Positions 1 through 6,932 of a stretch of DNA of 19,487 nt are shown here, in pieces. Position 1 is the first letter of the stretch; every line of letters begins with the position of its first letter. The notes under the pieces were generated by a model. That model did not search any database. It worked only from the letters and a program-made list of their open reading frames with translations, and was not told the origin of the DNA. Source of the stretch: Oscillospiraceae bacterium (GTDB lineage: Bacteria > Bacillota_A > Clostridia > Oscillospirales > Oscillospiraceae); contig JAFUPG010000083.1 of the NCBI GenBank assembly GCA_017481325.1, positions 1 to 19,487 on the forward strand, read 5' to 3'. Position numbers and translations under genes: made by a program.

Positions 1-57
1 GTATCGGCTCCGCCGATGAGATTTGAAATTGAGTCAAAAAGATGTTTATCGAACTGT
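1..57. repeat. Dispersed repeat copy, cut by the window edge
   Basis: This stretch aligns by eye, with scattered mismatches, to 17159-17215 in the same orientation. Both run from a GTAT-GGCTCC block through a GAG block to a nearly identical AGATGTTTAT block. It contains a small hairpin, ATCGGC TCC GCCGAT. Two short reading frames cross it (16-270 and 42-251) but neither has a ribosome site or a recognisable protein, so I treat the region as non-coding. The left end of the repeat lies outside the window. Confidence 0.6.
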
Positions 58-110
58 ATACTTCCGCTCAAAACCTCATTGCCAATAGAGGTACAGGCTA
101 CCGAAATGCC

Positions 111-244
111 ATGTCATTGCGAGGAGGCATTTATGCCGACGTGGCAATCTGTTCTCCAAATGTTTCGAATATATGGGAATTTGGTGCAAAACGGAGGCTT
201 TATGAATACAGATTGCCACGTCGCTACGCTCCTCGCAATGACAT
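111..244. repeat. MITE-like inverted-repeat element, 134 bp
   Basis: The ends are perfect 16-base inverted repeats, ATGTCATTGCGAGGAG at 111-126 and its complement at 229-244. A second perfect 16-base pair follows inside: CGACGTGGCAATCTGT at 137-152 against 208-223. The two arms differ only in the short inserts between these blocks (127-136 versus 224-228). The 55-bp centre has no ORF of note. I know this TTGCGAGGAG...GTGGCAATC palindrome as a type that recurs in many bacterial genomes. No clear target-site duplication is visible. It carries no transposase, so any movement would need one in trans. Confidence 0.8.
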
Positions 245-280
245 TGCGTAATATGAAACCTTACTCATAGTACGAAATCC

Positions 281-401
281 TTCCTGATACGGGAGGCTTT
301 GGCTGCGGTAAACTGTTCGACAAATTTCTGTTTGACGGAATATCTATTCCAAATCTGTGCCGTAGGCACACCTTAGTCATTAGTCATTAGCTATTAGTTA
401 T
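281..401. repeat. Dispersed intergenic repeat, inverted copy of the one at 19296-19390
   Basis: The block with CAAATTTCTGTTTGAC, TATTCCAAATCTGTGCC, GGCACACCT and TTAGTCATTAGCTATTAG is the reverse complement, with a few changes, of 19296-19377. Its second half also matches 17271-17322 in direct orientation. GTGCC GTA GGCAC forms a small hairpin. The tail is rich in TTAGTCATTAGCTATTAG-type units. No coding potential is seen. This is part of a 518-base gene-free stretch whose other contents are listed separately. Confidence 0.7.
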
Positions 402-407
402 TCGTTT

Positions 408-467
408 GCAGCATTAAGATGCTGCGGTAAATTTCCGTTTATTTGCGCAAAGCGCTATAAAACGGAA
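408..467. repeat. Two small hairpins downstream of the gdhA terminator
   Basis: GCAGCAT (408-414) pairs perfectly with ATGCTGC (419-425) around TAAG. TTCCGTTT (433-440) pairs with AAACGGAA (460-467) and encloses an inner GCGC/GCGC pair. Together with the terminator at 471-496 they make three hairpins in a row. Function is unknown; they may belong to the neighbouring repeat. Confidence 0.5.
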
Positions 468-470
468 AAA

Positions 471-496
471 GGGCAGGAGCGAAATCGCTCCTGCCC
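471..496 (-). terminator. Rho-independent terminator of gdhA
   Basis: GGGCAGGAGCGA (471-482) and TCGCTCCTGCCC (485-496) form a perfect 12-bp stem. Read on the minus strand it is followed at once by TTTTT (466-470). It lies 22 bases past the gdhA stop codon, where the serC-serA-gdhA transcript should end. Confidence 0.9.
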
Positions 497-518
497 GGAT
501 CATATATGTAGGGAAGAA

Positions 519-1871
519 TCAGAATGCGCCCTGTGCCATCATGGCCTCGGCGACCTTCTTGAAGCCTGCGATGTTGGCACCGGCTACCAGGTTGTAGCCC
601 AAGCCGTATTCTTCAGCGGCCTCTGCGGACACATCGTGGATGGTCTGCATCATCTTCTTCAGCTGGCTGTCCACCTCTTCGGCGGTCCAGACCAGACGCT
701 CAGAGTTCTGGCTCATTTCCAGAGCGGAAACGCCAACACCACCGGCATTGACAGCCTTGGAGGGAGCAACGATCATATTCTTCTGGCTCATGAGATAGGC
801 CAGAGCATCGTTGGTGGTGGGCATATTGGCGACCTCGATGTAGTACTTCACACCGTTGGCAACGATCTTCTCAGCGGAGTCCATCTTCACGTCGTTCTGC
901 ATGGCAGAGGGCATGATGACATCGGCCTTCACACCCCAGGGCTTCTCGCCGGGGAAGAAGGGAACGCCGAACTTGTCCGCATAATCCTTGACCTTGTTGC
1001 GGCCGGAATTACGCATCTCAAGCAGATAATCCACCTTTTCCATGGAGGAGGAGACACCCTCTTCGTCCAGGATGTAGCCGTCGGGGCCGGACAGGGTGAT
1101 GACCTTGGCGCCCAGCTGGTAGGCCTTCTTGCAGATGCCCCAGGTGACGTTGCCGAAACCGGCGCAGGCAATCGTCTTGCCCTTAATATCCTCGCCCTCG
1201 TGCTTCAGCACTTCCTGGAGGTAGTACATTGCGCCGTAGCCGGTGGCCTCGGGACGGGTCAGGGAGCCGCCGTAGCTCAGACCCTTGCCGGTGAGAACGC
1301 CGTTTTCCCAAACACCCTTCAGACGGCGGTACTGGCCGAAGAGATAGCCGATCTCACGGGCGCCTACACCCATATCACCGGCAGGAACGTCGATGTCCGG
1401 GCCGATGTAGCGGTACAGAGCGGACATAAAGCTCTGGCAGAAGCGCATGATCTCAGCATCGGACTTGCCGGCAGGATCAAAGTCGGAGCCACCCTTGCCG
1501 CCGCCGATGGGCAGGCCGGTCAGGGAGTTCTTAAAGGTCTGCTCGAAGCCCAGGAATTTGATGATGCTGGGGGTGACATTGGGCTGGAAGCGCAGGCCGC
1601 CCTTGTAGGGGCCGATGGCACCGTTGAACTGGCAGCGGTAGCCGGTGTTGGTATGGAACTGGCCGTTGTCGTCCATCCAAACCACACGGAAGGTAAACAT
1701 ACGCTCGGGCTCGACCATGCGACCCAGCAGATCCACCTTCTCATACTCCGGATGCTTGTCCACCACGGGGGACAGGGAACCCAGAACCTCTTCTACAGTC
1801 TGAACAAATTCAGGCTCATTGGCGTACTTTTTTCTGACACCCTCAATGGTGCGCTGAACATATGCGTTCAT
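519..1871 (-). CDS. gdhA: Glutamate dehydrogenase, C. symbiosum-like
   Basis: A cytoplasmic hexameric-type enzyme that interconverts 2-oxoglutarate plus ammonia and glutamate. At 450 residues it is full length for this family. The substrate site is intact: K90 (GPYKGG), K114, K126 (GGGKGG) and catalytic D166 (PAGDMGVG), each one residue after the C. symbiosum numbering K89, K113, K125 and D165. The dinucleotide fold starts at G238-F-G-N-V, and SGPDGYI follows the second strand. From memory this region and the C-terminus match the NAD-linked C. symbiosum enzyme closely, so I infer NAD(H) rather than NADP(H) use, less firmly than the family. The start has AAAGGAG at good spacing. It is last in serC-serA-gdhA, 50 bases after serA, and can recycle the 2-oxoglutarate made by SerC. 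Confidence 0.96.
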   Translation of the reverse strand: MNAYVQRTIEGVRKKYANEPEFVQTVEEVLGSLSPVVDKHPEYEKVDLLGRMVEPERMFTFRVVWMDDNGQFHTNTGYRCQFNGAIGPYKGGLRFQPNVTPSIIKFLGFEQTFKNSLTGLPIGGGKGGSDFDPAGKSDAEIMRFCQSFMSALYRYIGPDIDVPAGDMGVGAREIGYLFGQYRRLKGVWENGVLTGKGLSYGGSLTRPEATGYGAMYYLQEVLKHEGEDIKGKTIACAGFGNVTWGICKKAYQLGAKVITLSGPDGYILDEEGVSSSMEKVDYLLEMRNSGRNKVKDYADKFGVPFFPGEKPWGVKADVIMPSAMQNDVKMDSAEKIVANGVKYYIEVANMPTTNDALAYLMSQKNMIVAPSKAVNAGGVGVSALEMSQNSERLVWTAEEVDSQLKKMMQTIHDVSAEAAEEYGLGYNLVAGANIAGFKKVAEAMMAQGAF

Positions 1872-1921
1872 AATCAGATCTCCTTTTTATGTATGGGTGG
1901 GGCAGCAGTAAACTGCCCGAA

Positions 1922-2833
1922 TTACTTGCCGAAATTCTCGATGATGGAGACGATCTCCGAGCCGATGCGCTTCTGTGCTTCCTGTGTTGCTGCGCCGATA
2001 TGGGGGGTGCAGGAGACCATGGGGTGGGAGTACAGTGCCTTGTTCAGAGAGGGCTCTTCTGCATAGACGTCCAGACCGGCGGCACGGACCTTGCCGCTTT
2101 CCAGGGCAGCCAGCAGAGCGGCCTCGTCGCAGTTGGAGCCACGGGAGGTGTTGATGATGACCACGCCGTCCTTCATCTTGGCGATGTTCTCGGCGCTGAT
2201 CAGCTTGCCGCCGTCCACAGCGGGGGCATGGACGCTGATGAAATCAGACTTGGCCAGCAGCTCTTCCATTTCCACATAGGGGATGCCCATCTGCTCTTCA
2301 ATGCCGGGGATGTGGAAGATATCAAAGGCGATGACATCCATGCCGATGGCCTTTGCCATCTTGCCCAGAGCCTGACCGATGCGGCCGAAGCCCACGATGC
2401 CCAGAGTCTTGCCACTGAGCTCGATGCCCTTGCCGTAAGCTTTCTTCTCCCACTTATCCTCACGCATGGTGTGGCCGGCGATGGAGATATAGCGGCAGCA
2501 GGAGAACATCAGACCCATAGCCAGCTCGGCCACGGACTGGGAGGAGGCACGGGGAGTGTTGCGGACGGTGATGCCCTTTTCTTCGGCGTACTTGACGTCG
2601 ATGTTGTCCACACCGACACCGCCACGGATGATGAGCTTCAGCTTGCCACCCTGGGCTTCGTCAATGTGCTTTGCACGGACCTTGGTCTTGGAGCGAACCA
2701 CCACTGCGTCAAACTCACGCAGGGCTGCGCCCAGCTGATCGGGTTCATAATACTGCTCTACGATCTCATTGCCCTGTGCCTGCAGGGCGGCGATGGCGGA
2801 TTTGTCCATTCCGTCGGTAACAAGAATACGCAT
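1922..2833 (-). CDS. serA: D-3-phosphoglycerate dehydrogenase, short form
   Basis: Catalyses the first step of serine synthesis, 3-phosphoglycerate to 3-phosphohydroxypyruvate with NAD. The protein is 303 residues from the start I prefer, MRILVTDG at 2833, which has GGAGAG seven bases upstream. An in-frame ATG 18 bases earlier (2851) overlaps that ribosome site and is unlikely. The Rossmann motif GFGRIG is at 148-153; the catalytic trio of the D-2-hydroxyacid dehydrogenase family is R231 (NTSRG), E260 (AEEP) and H278 (HIGAAT). The protein ends straight after the catalytic domains, with no C-terminal ACT domain, so serine feedback through ACT cannot operate here. It lies between serC and gdhA, which supports SerA over other 2-hydroxyacid dehydrogenases. 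Confidence 0.93.
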   Translation of the reverse strand: MRILVTDGMDKSAIAALQAQGNEIVEQYYEPDQLGAALREFDAVVVRSKTKVRAKHIDEAQGGKLKLIIRGGVGVDNIDVKYAEEKGITVRNTPRASSQSVAELAMGLMFSCCRYISIAGHTMREDKWEKKAYGKGIELSGKTLGIVGFGRIGQALGKMAKAIGMDVIAFDIFHIPGIEEQMGIPYVEMEELLAKSDFISVHAPAVDGGKLISAENIAKMKDGVVIINTSRGSNCDEAALLAALESGKVRAAGLDVYAEEPSLNKALYSHPMVSCTPHIGAATQEAQKRIGSEIVSIIENFGK

Positions 2834-2875
2834 AATATTACTCTCCTTCATCCAATTTATCCAGAGGGGAGCGCC

Positions 2876-3958
2876 TTACTGACGCTCTTCCTCAAACTTC
2901 TTCAGGCAATCCACCAGGGCCTGTACACCTTCCAGGCTCATGGCGTTGTAGGTGGAGGCACGGAGGCCGCCCACGGACTTGTGACCCTTCAGATTCTCGA
3001 AGCCGGCCTTCTTGGTGTAGGCAATGACCTCGGCATCCAGCTCTGCATCACCGGTGACGAAGGGGATGTTCATCAGGCTGCGATCCTCGGGAACCACAGT
3101 ACCCTTAAACAGCTTGGAGGAGTCCAGGAAATCGTAGAAGATCTTGGCCTTCTCGATGTTCTTCTGCTCCATAGCCTCCAGACCGCCCAGCTTCTTCAGG
3201 TACTTGAAGACCTTGCCGCAGACGTAAATGGCCCAGCAGTTGGGGGTGTTGTACATGGAGCCGGCATCGGCATGGGTCTTGTACTGCAGGTACACGGGCA
3301 GATCCTTCAGATCGTCACGGATCAGATCCTCACGCATGATGACCACAACCATACCGGCGGGGCCCACGTTCTTCTGCACGCCGGCATAGATCATGCCGTA
3401 GTCCGCTACGTTGCAGGGCTTGGACAGGAACATGGAGGACTGGTCGGAGACCAGGGGCTTGCCCTTGCAGTTGGGCAGCTTCTGCCAGGTGACACCGTGG
3501 ATGGTCTCATTCTCGCAGATGTACACATAGTCGGTATCCTCGGGAATGTCCAGGTCAGAGCAATCGGGGACGTAAGTATAATTCTTGTCCTTGGAGGAGG
3601 CGGCTACGATGACTTCGCCCACCTTCTTGGCTTCGGCGATGGCCTTCTTGGACCAGGCACCGGTTTCGATGTACACGGCCTTGCCGTTCTTCATCAGGTT
3701 CATGGGGATCATGGAGAACTGCAGGGTTGCACCGCCCTGAATGAACAGCACCTTGTAGTTATCGGGAATGCCCATCAGACCACGCAGATCCTGCTCGGCC
3801 TCGTCGATGATCTGCTGGTAGACCTTGGAGCGGTGGGACATCTCCATCACACACATACCGGAGCCCTTGTAGTTCATCATTTCGTCACGGACTTCTTCCA
3901 GAACCTCCTCAGGCATGGTTGCGGGACCGGCGGAGAAGTTGTAAGTGCGATCGTACAT
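2876..3958 (-). CDS. serC: Phosphoserine aminotransferase
   Basis: PLP enzyme of class V that converts 3-phosphohydroxypyruvate and glutamate to phosphoserine and 2-oxoglutarate. The 360-residue protein opens with the family signature YNFSAGPATMP, has SHRSK at 41-45, and its PLP lysine is K196 in YAGVQKNVGPAG. I chose the ATG at 3958, which has AGGAGG eight bases upstream. The frame stays open upstream to 4132, but that part crosses the promoter and codes for nothing recognisable. It is the first gene of the operon, with serA 42 bases downstream. No phosphoserine phosphatase (SerB) is in the window, so it must be elsewhere. Confidence 0.96.
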   Translation of the reverse strand: MYDRTYNFSAGPATMPEEVLEEVRDEMMNYKGSGMCVMEMSHRSKVYQQIIDEAEQDLRGLMGIPDNYKVLFIQGGATLQFSMIPMNLMKNGKAVYIETGAWSKKAIAEAKKVGEVIVAASSKDKNYTYVPDCSDLDIPEDTDYVYICENETIHGVTWQKLPNCKGKPLVSDQSSMFLSKPCNVADYGMIYAGVQKNVGPAGMVVVIMREDLIRDDLKDLPVYLQYKTHADAGSMYNTPNCWAIYVCGKVFKYLKKLGGLEAMEQKNIEKAKIFYDFLDSSKLFKGTVVPEDRSLMNIPFVTGDAELDAEVIAYTKKAGFENLKGHKSVGGLRASTYNAMSLEGVQALVDCLKKFEEERQ

Positions 3959-3981
3959 GGAAATACCTCCTGTCAAATTTG

Positions 3982-3993
3982 GGGTTTTCACCC
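3982..3993 (-). promoter_or_regulatory. Small hairpin in the serC leader
   Basis: On the minus strand the roughly 40-base leader contains GGGT GAAA ACCC, a GNRA-capped stem placed between the likely transcription start and the AGGAGG. It is too small for a known riboswitch. It may stabilise the mRNA end; no function is shown. Confidence 0.4.
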
Positions 3994-4006
3994 TTTTATG
4001 AATATA

Positions 4007-4035
4007 AGTATACGGCAATTGTTTCAAATTATCAA
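4007..4035 (-). promoter_or_regulatory. Sigma-A promoter of serC-serA-gdhA
   Basis: Read on the minus strand: TTGATA (4030-4035), a 17-base spacer and TATACT (4007-4012). This is close to consensus with ideal spacing and puts the transcript start near 4000, about 42 bases before the serC ATG. The 100 bases upstream are very AT-rich, with runs of A and T that could act as an UP element, and contain the palindrome TTTTCGAAAA at 4083-4092. Confidence 0.85.
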
Positions 4036-4144
4036 CCGGAAAAATCAAAAAATTTTTCGGATTTCCTAAAAATTTTGGTTGTTTTTCGAAAATCGTTTCT
4101 TTGCACAATTTGCTTCGGGAATATTTGTGCATATTTTCGGCAAA

Positions 4145-4170
4145 AAGTCCGCTGAAAGCTCAGCGGACTT
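4145..4170 (-). terminator. Terminator of the ABC operon, overlapping its stop codon
   Basis: AAGTCCGCTGA (4145-4155) and TCAGCGGACTT (4160-4170) form a perfect 11-bp stem around a 4-base loop. On the minus strand the stem runs into TTTTT. The TGA of the ATPase gene (4160-4162) lies inside the first arm, so the gene's last codons are also terminator stem. Confidence 0.9.
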
Positions 4171-4915
4171 GGAAGGAACACAAAAAACTTCTGGTTCGCT
4201 CTTGCTGGGGGGCATCGATGACCTGCTTTGCATCGCCTTGCTCCACAATCATGCCCTCGTCGATAAACAGCACCCGATCTGCCACCTCACGGGCGAAGGC
4301 GATCTCATGGGTGACGATGACCATGGTGATCTGCTGCTCCCGCAGCGCCCGTATGGTTTTCAGCACCTCGCCGGTCAGTTCCGGATCCAATGCACTGGTG
4401 GGCTCGTCGAAGCAGAGCACGTCCGGTTCCGCTGCCAGAGCACGGGCGATGGCCACCCGCTGCTGCTGACCGCCGGAGAGCATATGGGGATAGCTGTCCA
4501 GCCGCTGTCCCAGTCCCACCCGTTCCAGCAGGGCAATGGATTTTTTTCGGATCTCCTCCATAGGAGCTGCCTTGGTCAGCCGCAGTGCCAGGCTGACATT
4601 TTCCAGGGCTGTATACTGGGGAAAAAGATTGAAATTCTGGAATACCAGCCCAAAATGGAGCCGTTTCTGCCGCAGAGCTTCATCCTTCAGCTTTCTGTCG
4701 TCGGCGGCATCGTAGAGCAGAGCGCCGTTGAGACAGATCTGCCCCTCATCCGGCCGTTCCAGAAAATTCAGGCAGCGCAGGAGGGTGGTTTTGCCGCCGC
4801 CGGAGGAGCCGATGATGGCAAGGCAGCTGCCCTGTTCCGCCCCAAAGGAGATATTATCCAGAGCGAGCACGGAACCAAACTGCTTTTTTAAGCCTTTGAT
4901 CTCTAAAAATGCCAT
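4160..4915 (-). CDS. Polar amino-acid ABC transporter, ATPase subunit
   Basis: The 251-residue cytoplasmic motor subunit of an importer, in the GlnQ/HisP-like family. Walker A is GSSGGGKT at 36-43, the Q-loop glutamine is near 93, the signature LSGGQQQR is at 147-154, Walker B with the catalytic Glu is VLCFDEP at 166-172, and the switch histidine is H203. I chose MAFLEIKG at 4915, with GGAGGG upstream, rather than the open frame extending to 5230, which overlaps the permease gene. Walker A has G where most homologues have S-G (GGGKT for GSGKS/T), a mild variant. It follows the permease by 11 bases and ends in the operon terminator. The substrate cannot be read from this subunit. Confidence 0.95.
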   Translation of the reverse strand: MAFLEIKGLKKQFGSVLALDNISFGAEQGSCLAIIGSSGGGKTTLLRCLNFLERPDEGQICLNGALLYDAADDRKLKDEALRQKRLHFGLVFQNFNLFPQYTALENVSLALRLTKAAPMEEIRKKSIALLERVGLGQRLDSYPHMLSGGQQQRVAIARALAAEPDVLCFDEPTSALDPELTGEVLKTIRALREQQITMVIVTHEIAFAREVADRVLFIDEGMIVEQGDAKQVIDAPQQERTRSFLCSFQVR

Positions 4916-4926
4916 GTTCACCCTCC

Positions 4927-5586
4927 TTAAACACGGAAATATTGGAGCTTTTTCTCCAGATAGCCGAAGAGCAGGGTCAAAAGCCCCGTAAAGGCGAGGT
5001 AATACAGACCCGTGAAAAACAGGGGCCAGATCAGGCCGTCGCTGCGGATAAAGCTCTGGCTCTCCCAGATAATCTCGTAGACCAGAATCACCCGAGCCAG
5101 AGAGGTGTCCTTGACCAGGGTAATGACCTCGTTGGAGATGGGCGCCAGGATGCGCTTTACTACCTGCAGCAGAATGATATGGAAGAAGATCTGCCTTTTT
5201 TTCAGCCCCAGCACCTGACCTGCCTCCCACTGCCCCCTGGGAATGGCCTCAATGCCCCCACGGTAGATCTCAGAGAAATAGCAGGCGTAGTTCAGCACGA
5301 AGGCACTGACGGCGGCGATCCATCGGCCGGAGGTGCCGCCGCCCCAGATATTCTGCCCGAAGAGCAGGCCGGGGCCGTAGTAGACTACCAGCAGCTGCAG
5401 CATCAGGGGCGTACCACGGACGATCCACACCAGAGCACGCACTGCTTTTTGCAGAGGCTTGAAGCGGCTCATGGAGCCAAAGGCGATCACCAGACCCAGG
5501 GGAAGGGAACCCAGCAGCGTCAGCCCAAAGAGCTCCAGCGTTTTGAGAAAGCCCTCGCTGAGCGCACGTACGACCGTCTCAAACAT
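4927..5586 (-). CDS. Polar amino-acid ABC transporter, permease subunit
   Basis: A 219-residue inner-membrane protein of the HisM/GlnP-like family. Several hydrophobic segments are visible (about 16-38, 53-73, 90-105 and 183-207). RGTPLMLQL at 58-66 is the family's conserved motif after the first helices. The EAA loop that docks on the ATPase is GGIEAIPRGQWEAGQVLG, followed by the usual basic stretch. It starts three bases after the binding-protein gene and precedes the ATPase by 11 bases, so the three are cotranscribed and probably coupled in translation. With one permease gene, the transporter would be a homodimer in the membrane. Confidence 0.94.
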   Translation of the reverse strand: MFETVVRALSEGFLKTLELFGLTLLGSLPLGLVIAFGSMSRFKPLQKAVRALVWIVRGTPLMLQLLVVYYGPGLLFGQNIWGGGTSGRWIAAVSAFVLNYACYFSEIYRGGIEAIPRGQWEAGQVLGLKKRQIFFHIILLQVVKRILAPISNEVITLVKDTSLARVILVYEIIWESQSFIRSDGLIWPLFFTGLYYLAFTGLLTLLFGYLEKKLQYFRV

Positions 5587-5589
5587 GGC

Positions 5590-6372
5590 TTACTGCAGGA
5601 TCACGGCTTCCTGTACGCCGTACTTTTCTGCCAGCGCCTGCACCGTGCCGTTGACACAGGCTTCCTTATAGAAAGCGTTGAACATCTCCGTCAGATCGGA
5701 GCCGCTGCGGAAGCCCACCACATACTCCTCCTCGTTGAGGCTGACGGTGTAGGTCAGGTCGGGATAGGAGGTGCCCTCCCCAATGGTGGCGCCTGCCATC
5801 AGAAGGTCAATGACACAGGCCTGAGAGGTACCGGCAGCCACCTCCATCAGGGCATCGGCCTGGGTTTCGGCGGCGATGTAGCTGATGCCCAGGGCATCCA
5901 GCTGCTCCGCACCGGCAGAGCCGTCCTCTACCACGAACTTCAGCTCCTGCAGGCTGTCCAGGGTCTGATACTGATCGGCAATGGCCTTGTTCACCACCAC
6001 AACCTGGGAGTTACCGCAGTAGGGAAGGGAGGTGCTCATGGCCTTTTTCACGCCGTCGGTGAGGGTCATGCCGTTCCAGACGCAGTCAATGCCCTTGTCG
6101 TTGAGCTCCATCTCCTTGTTGCCCCAGACGATCTGGATAAACTCCGCTTTCACGCCCAGATACTCAGCAAAGGCGATGCTCAGCTCCGCATCAAAGCCGA
6201 TCCAGTTGCCCTGGTCGTCCTTATAATCCATGGGCGCAAAATCGGTGATGCCAATGACCAGCTTGCCCTTGTCCTTTACGTACTCGGAATCCGGACCGTC
6301 CGTTTTTCCGCAGCCTGCAAAAAGGCTCAGCAGCAGGCACAGGCTCAGCAGAAGAATCATAAACTTTTTCAT
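5590..6372 (-). CDS. Amino-acid ABC transporter substrate-binding lipoprotein
   Basis: A 260-residue SBP_bac_3-type solute-binding protein. The N-terminus is a lipoprotein signal, with basic KK, a leucine-rich stretch and a lipobox ending FAGC, so C21 should be lipidated and anchor the protein outside the membrane. The mature part begins with KGKLVIGITDFAPMDYKD and continues with GFDAELSIAFAEYLG, the typical first lobe of polar amino-acid receptors. The start at 6372 has GGAGGA upstream. It is first in the operon, as is usual for the most abundant component. The ligand could be a neutral or polar amino acid or cystine; sequence alone does not decide. Confidence 0.94.
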   Translation of the reverse strand: MKKFMILLLSLCLLLSLFAGCGKTDGPDSEYVKDKGKLVIGITDFAPMDYKDDQGNWIGFDAELSIAFAEYLGVKAEFIQIVWGNKEMELNDKGIDCVWNGMTLTDGVKKAMSTSLPYCGNSQVVVVNKAIADQYQTLDSLQELKFVVEDGSAGAEQLDALGISYIAAETQADALMEVAAGTSQACVIDLLMAGATIGEGTSYPDLTYTVSLNEEEYVVGFRSGSDLTEMFNAFYKEACVNGTVQALAEKYGVQEAVILQ

Positions 6373-6404
6373 GGAAAATTCCTCCTTGGTTTTAGTTTGA
6401 TAAT

Positions 6405-6433
6405 ATGGTAGCGTATTAGCGAACTAAAGTCAA
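6405..6433 (-). promoter_or_regulatory. Sigma-A promoter of the ABC operon
   Basis: Minus strand: TTGACT (6428-6433), a 17-base spacer, and TACCAT (6405-6410). It lies about 35 bases before the binding-protein start, with no other gene between it and the spoIIID terminator. Confidence 0.75.
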
Positions 6434-6483
6434 GAGAAGAATGCGAGGGAGCTTAAAGTTTTCTGAAAGCCACAAAAACAAAG

Positions 6484-6535
6484 CCGCCCTCCTTCCCATT
6501 TCCGTCATTCCGCACAACGGTAGAAAGGAGGGCGG
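6484..6535 (-). terminator. Terminator of spoIIID
   Basis: CCGCCCTCCTT (6484-6494) pairs perfectly with AAGGAGGGCGG (6525-6535) over 11 bp, with a 30-base loop. On the minus strand the stem is followed by CTTTGTTTTTG. It lies 13 bases past the spoIIID stop. Confidence 0.8.
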
Positions 6536-6548
6536 TGCATTTTGCCGC

Positions 6549-6803
6549 TTATTTTTCTCGCTGACGGTACTTTTCCCGGGTGGCGAGGCCGCCACGGATG
6601 TGCCGCTCTGCCTTGTTTTGCTCCAAAACGGCCTTGACTTGCTGATATAGACTCCGATTGTAATGGGGGAGCCGCTCGCTGAGATCCTTATGTACGGTGG
6701 ATTTGCTGATGCCGAACTCCTTGGCAGCGCCCCGAACGGTGGATTGATTGTCAATAATGTACACAGCCAGATCGCAGGCCCTCTGCTGTAGATTATCCCT
6801 CAT
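6549..6803 (-). CDS. spoIIID: Sporulation transcriptional regulator SpoIIID
   Basis: An 84-residue DNA-binding protein that in Bacillus and Clostridia acts in the mother cell after sigma-E, switching genes on and off before sigma-K. The family core is clear: VRGAAKEFGISKSTVHKDLSERLP (split here as VRGAAKEFGISKSTV and HKDLSERLP) is the helix-turn-helix, and ERHIRGGLATREKYR is the basic C-terminal region. Length matches the family. The start at 6803 has AAGGAGG upstream. It stands alone between its terminator and a sigma-E-like promoter. Its presence implies a spore-forming organism, or one descended from spore formers. Confidence 0.96.
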   Translation of the reverse strand: MRDNLQQRACDLAVYIIDNQSTVRGAAKEFGISKSTVHKDLSERLPHYNRSLYQQVKAVLEQNKAERHIRGGLATREKYRQREK

Positions 6804-6836
6804 CTGTCAGACCTCCTTCGCTGTGTGTCCAAAAAC

Positions 6837-6866
6837 AGCATATGCAGCGCCCTGGGGGAAAATACC
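6837..6866 (-). promoter_or_regulatory. Sigma-E-like promoter of spoIIID
   Basis: Minus strand: GGTATTTT (6859-6866), a 14-base spacer, and CATATGCT (6837-6844). The B. subtilis sigma-E pattern is roughly KMATATT, 13-15 bases, CATACAMT, and spoIIID is known there to be sigma-E dependent. The match is about 5 of 7 and 6 of 8, with the right spacing and position (about 30 bases before the ATG). No sigma-A-like promoter is evident for this gene. Confidence 0.6.
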
Positions 6867-6870
6867 ACCC

Positions 6871-6899
6871 TTGCAAATTCGTGCAGGATATGCTACACT
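6871..6899 (+). promoter_or_regulatory. Sigma-A promoter of the FemAB-racemase operon
   Basis: TTGCAA (6871-6876), a 17-base spacer ending in TGC, and TACACT (6894-6899) make an extended -10 promoter. It would start transcription near 6906, 27 bases before the ATG. It begins only four bases from the opposite-facing spoIIID promoter. Confidence 0.75.
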
Positions 6900-6932
6900 G
6901 TATAAGTAAAACTATGCTTTGGAGTTGAAAGT

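Noticed and set aside
16..270. Short overlapping frames at the left edge
   Set aside because: They run through two repeat elements, have no ribosome site and would encode repeat DNA.
636..2066. A 476-codon plus-strand frame opposite gdhA
   Set aside because: Antisense shadow of a fully conserved gene; low-complexity Gly, Ala, Val, His protein with no family features.
1889..4069. A 726-codon open frame on the plus strand opposite serA and serC
   Set aside because: It mirrors two clear genes codon for codon, has no ribosome site or recognisable domain, and is a common by-product of GC-rich third positions.
4909..6411. A 500-codon plus-strand frame opposite the ABC transporter genes
   Set aside because: The minus-strand genes show intact motifs, starts and spacing; this frame shows none.
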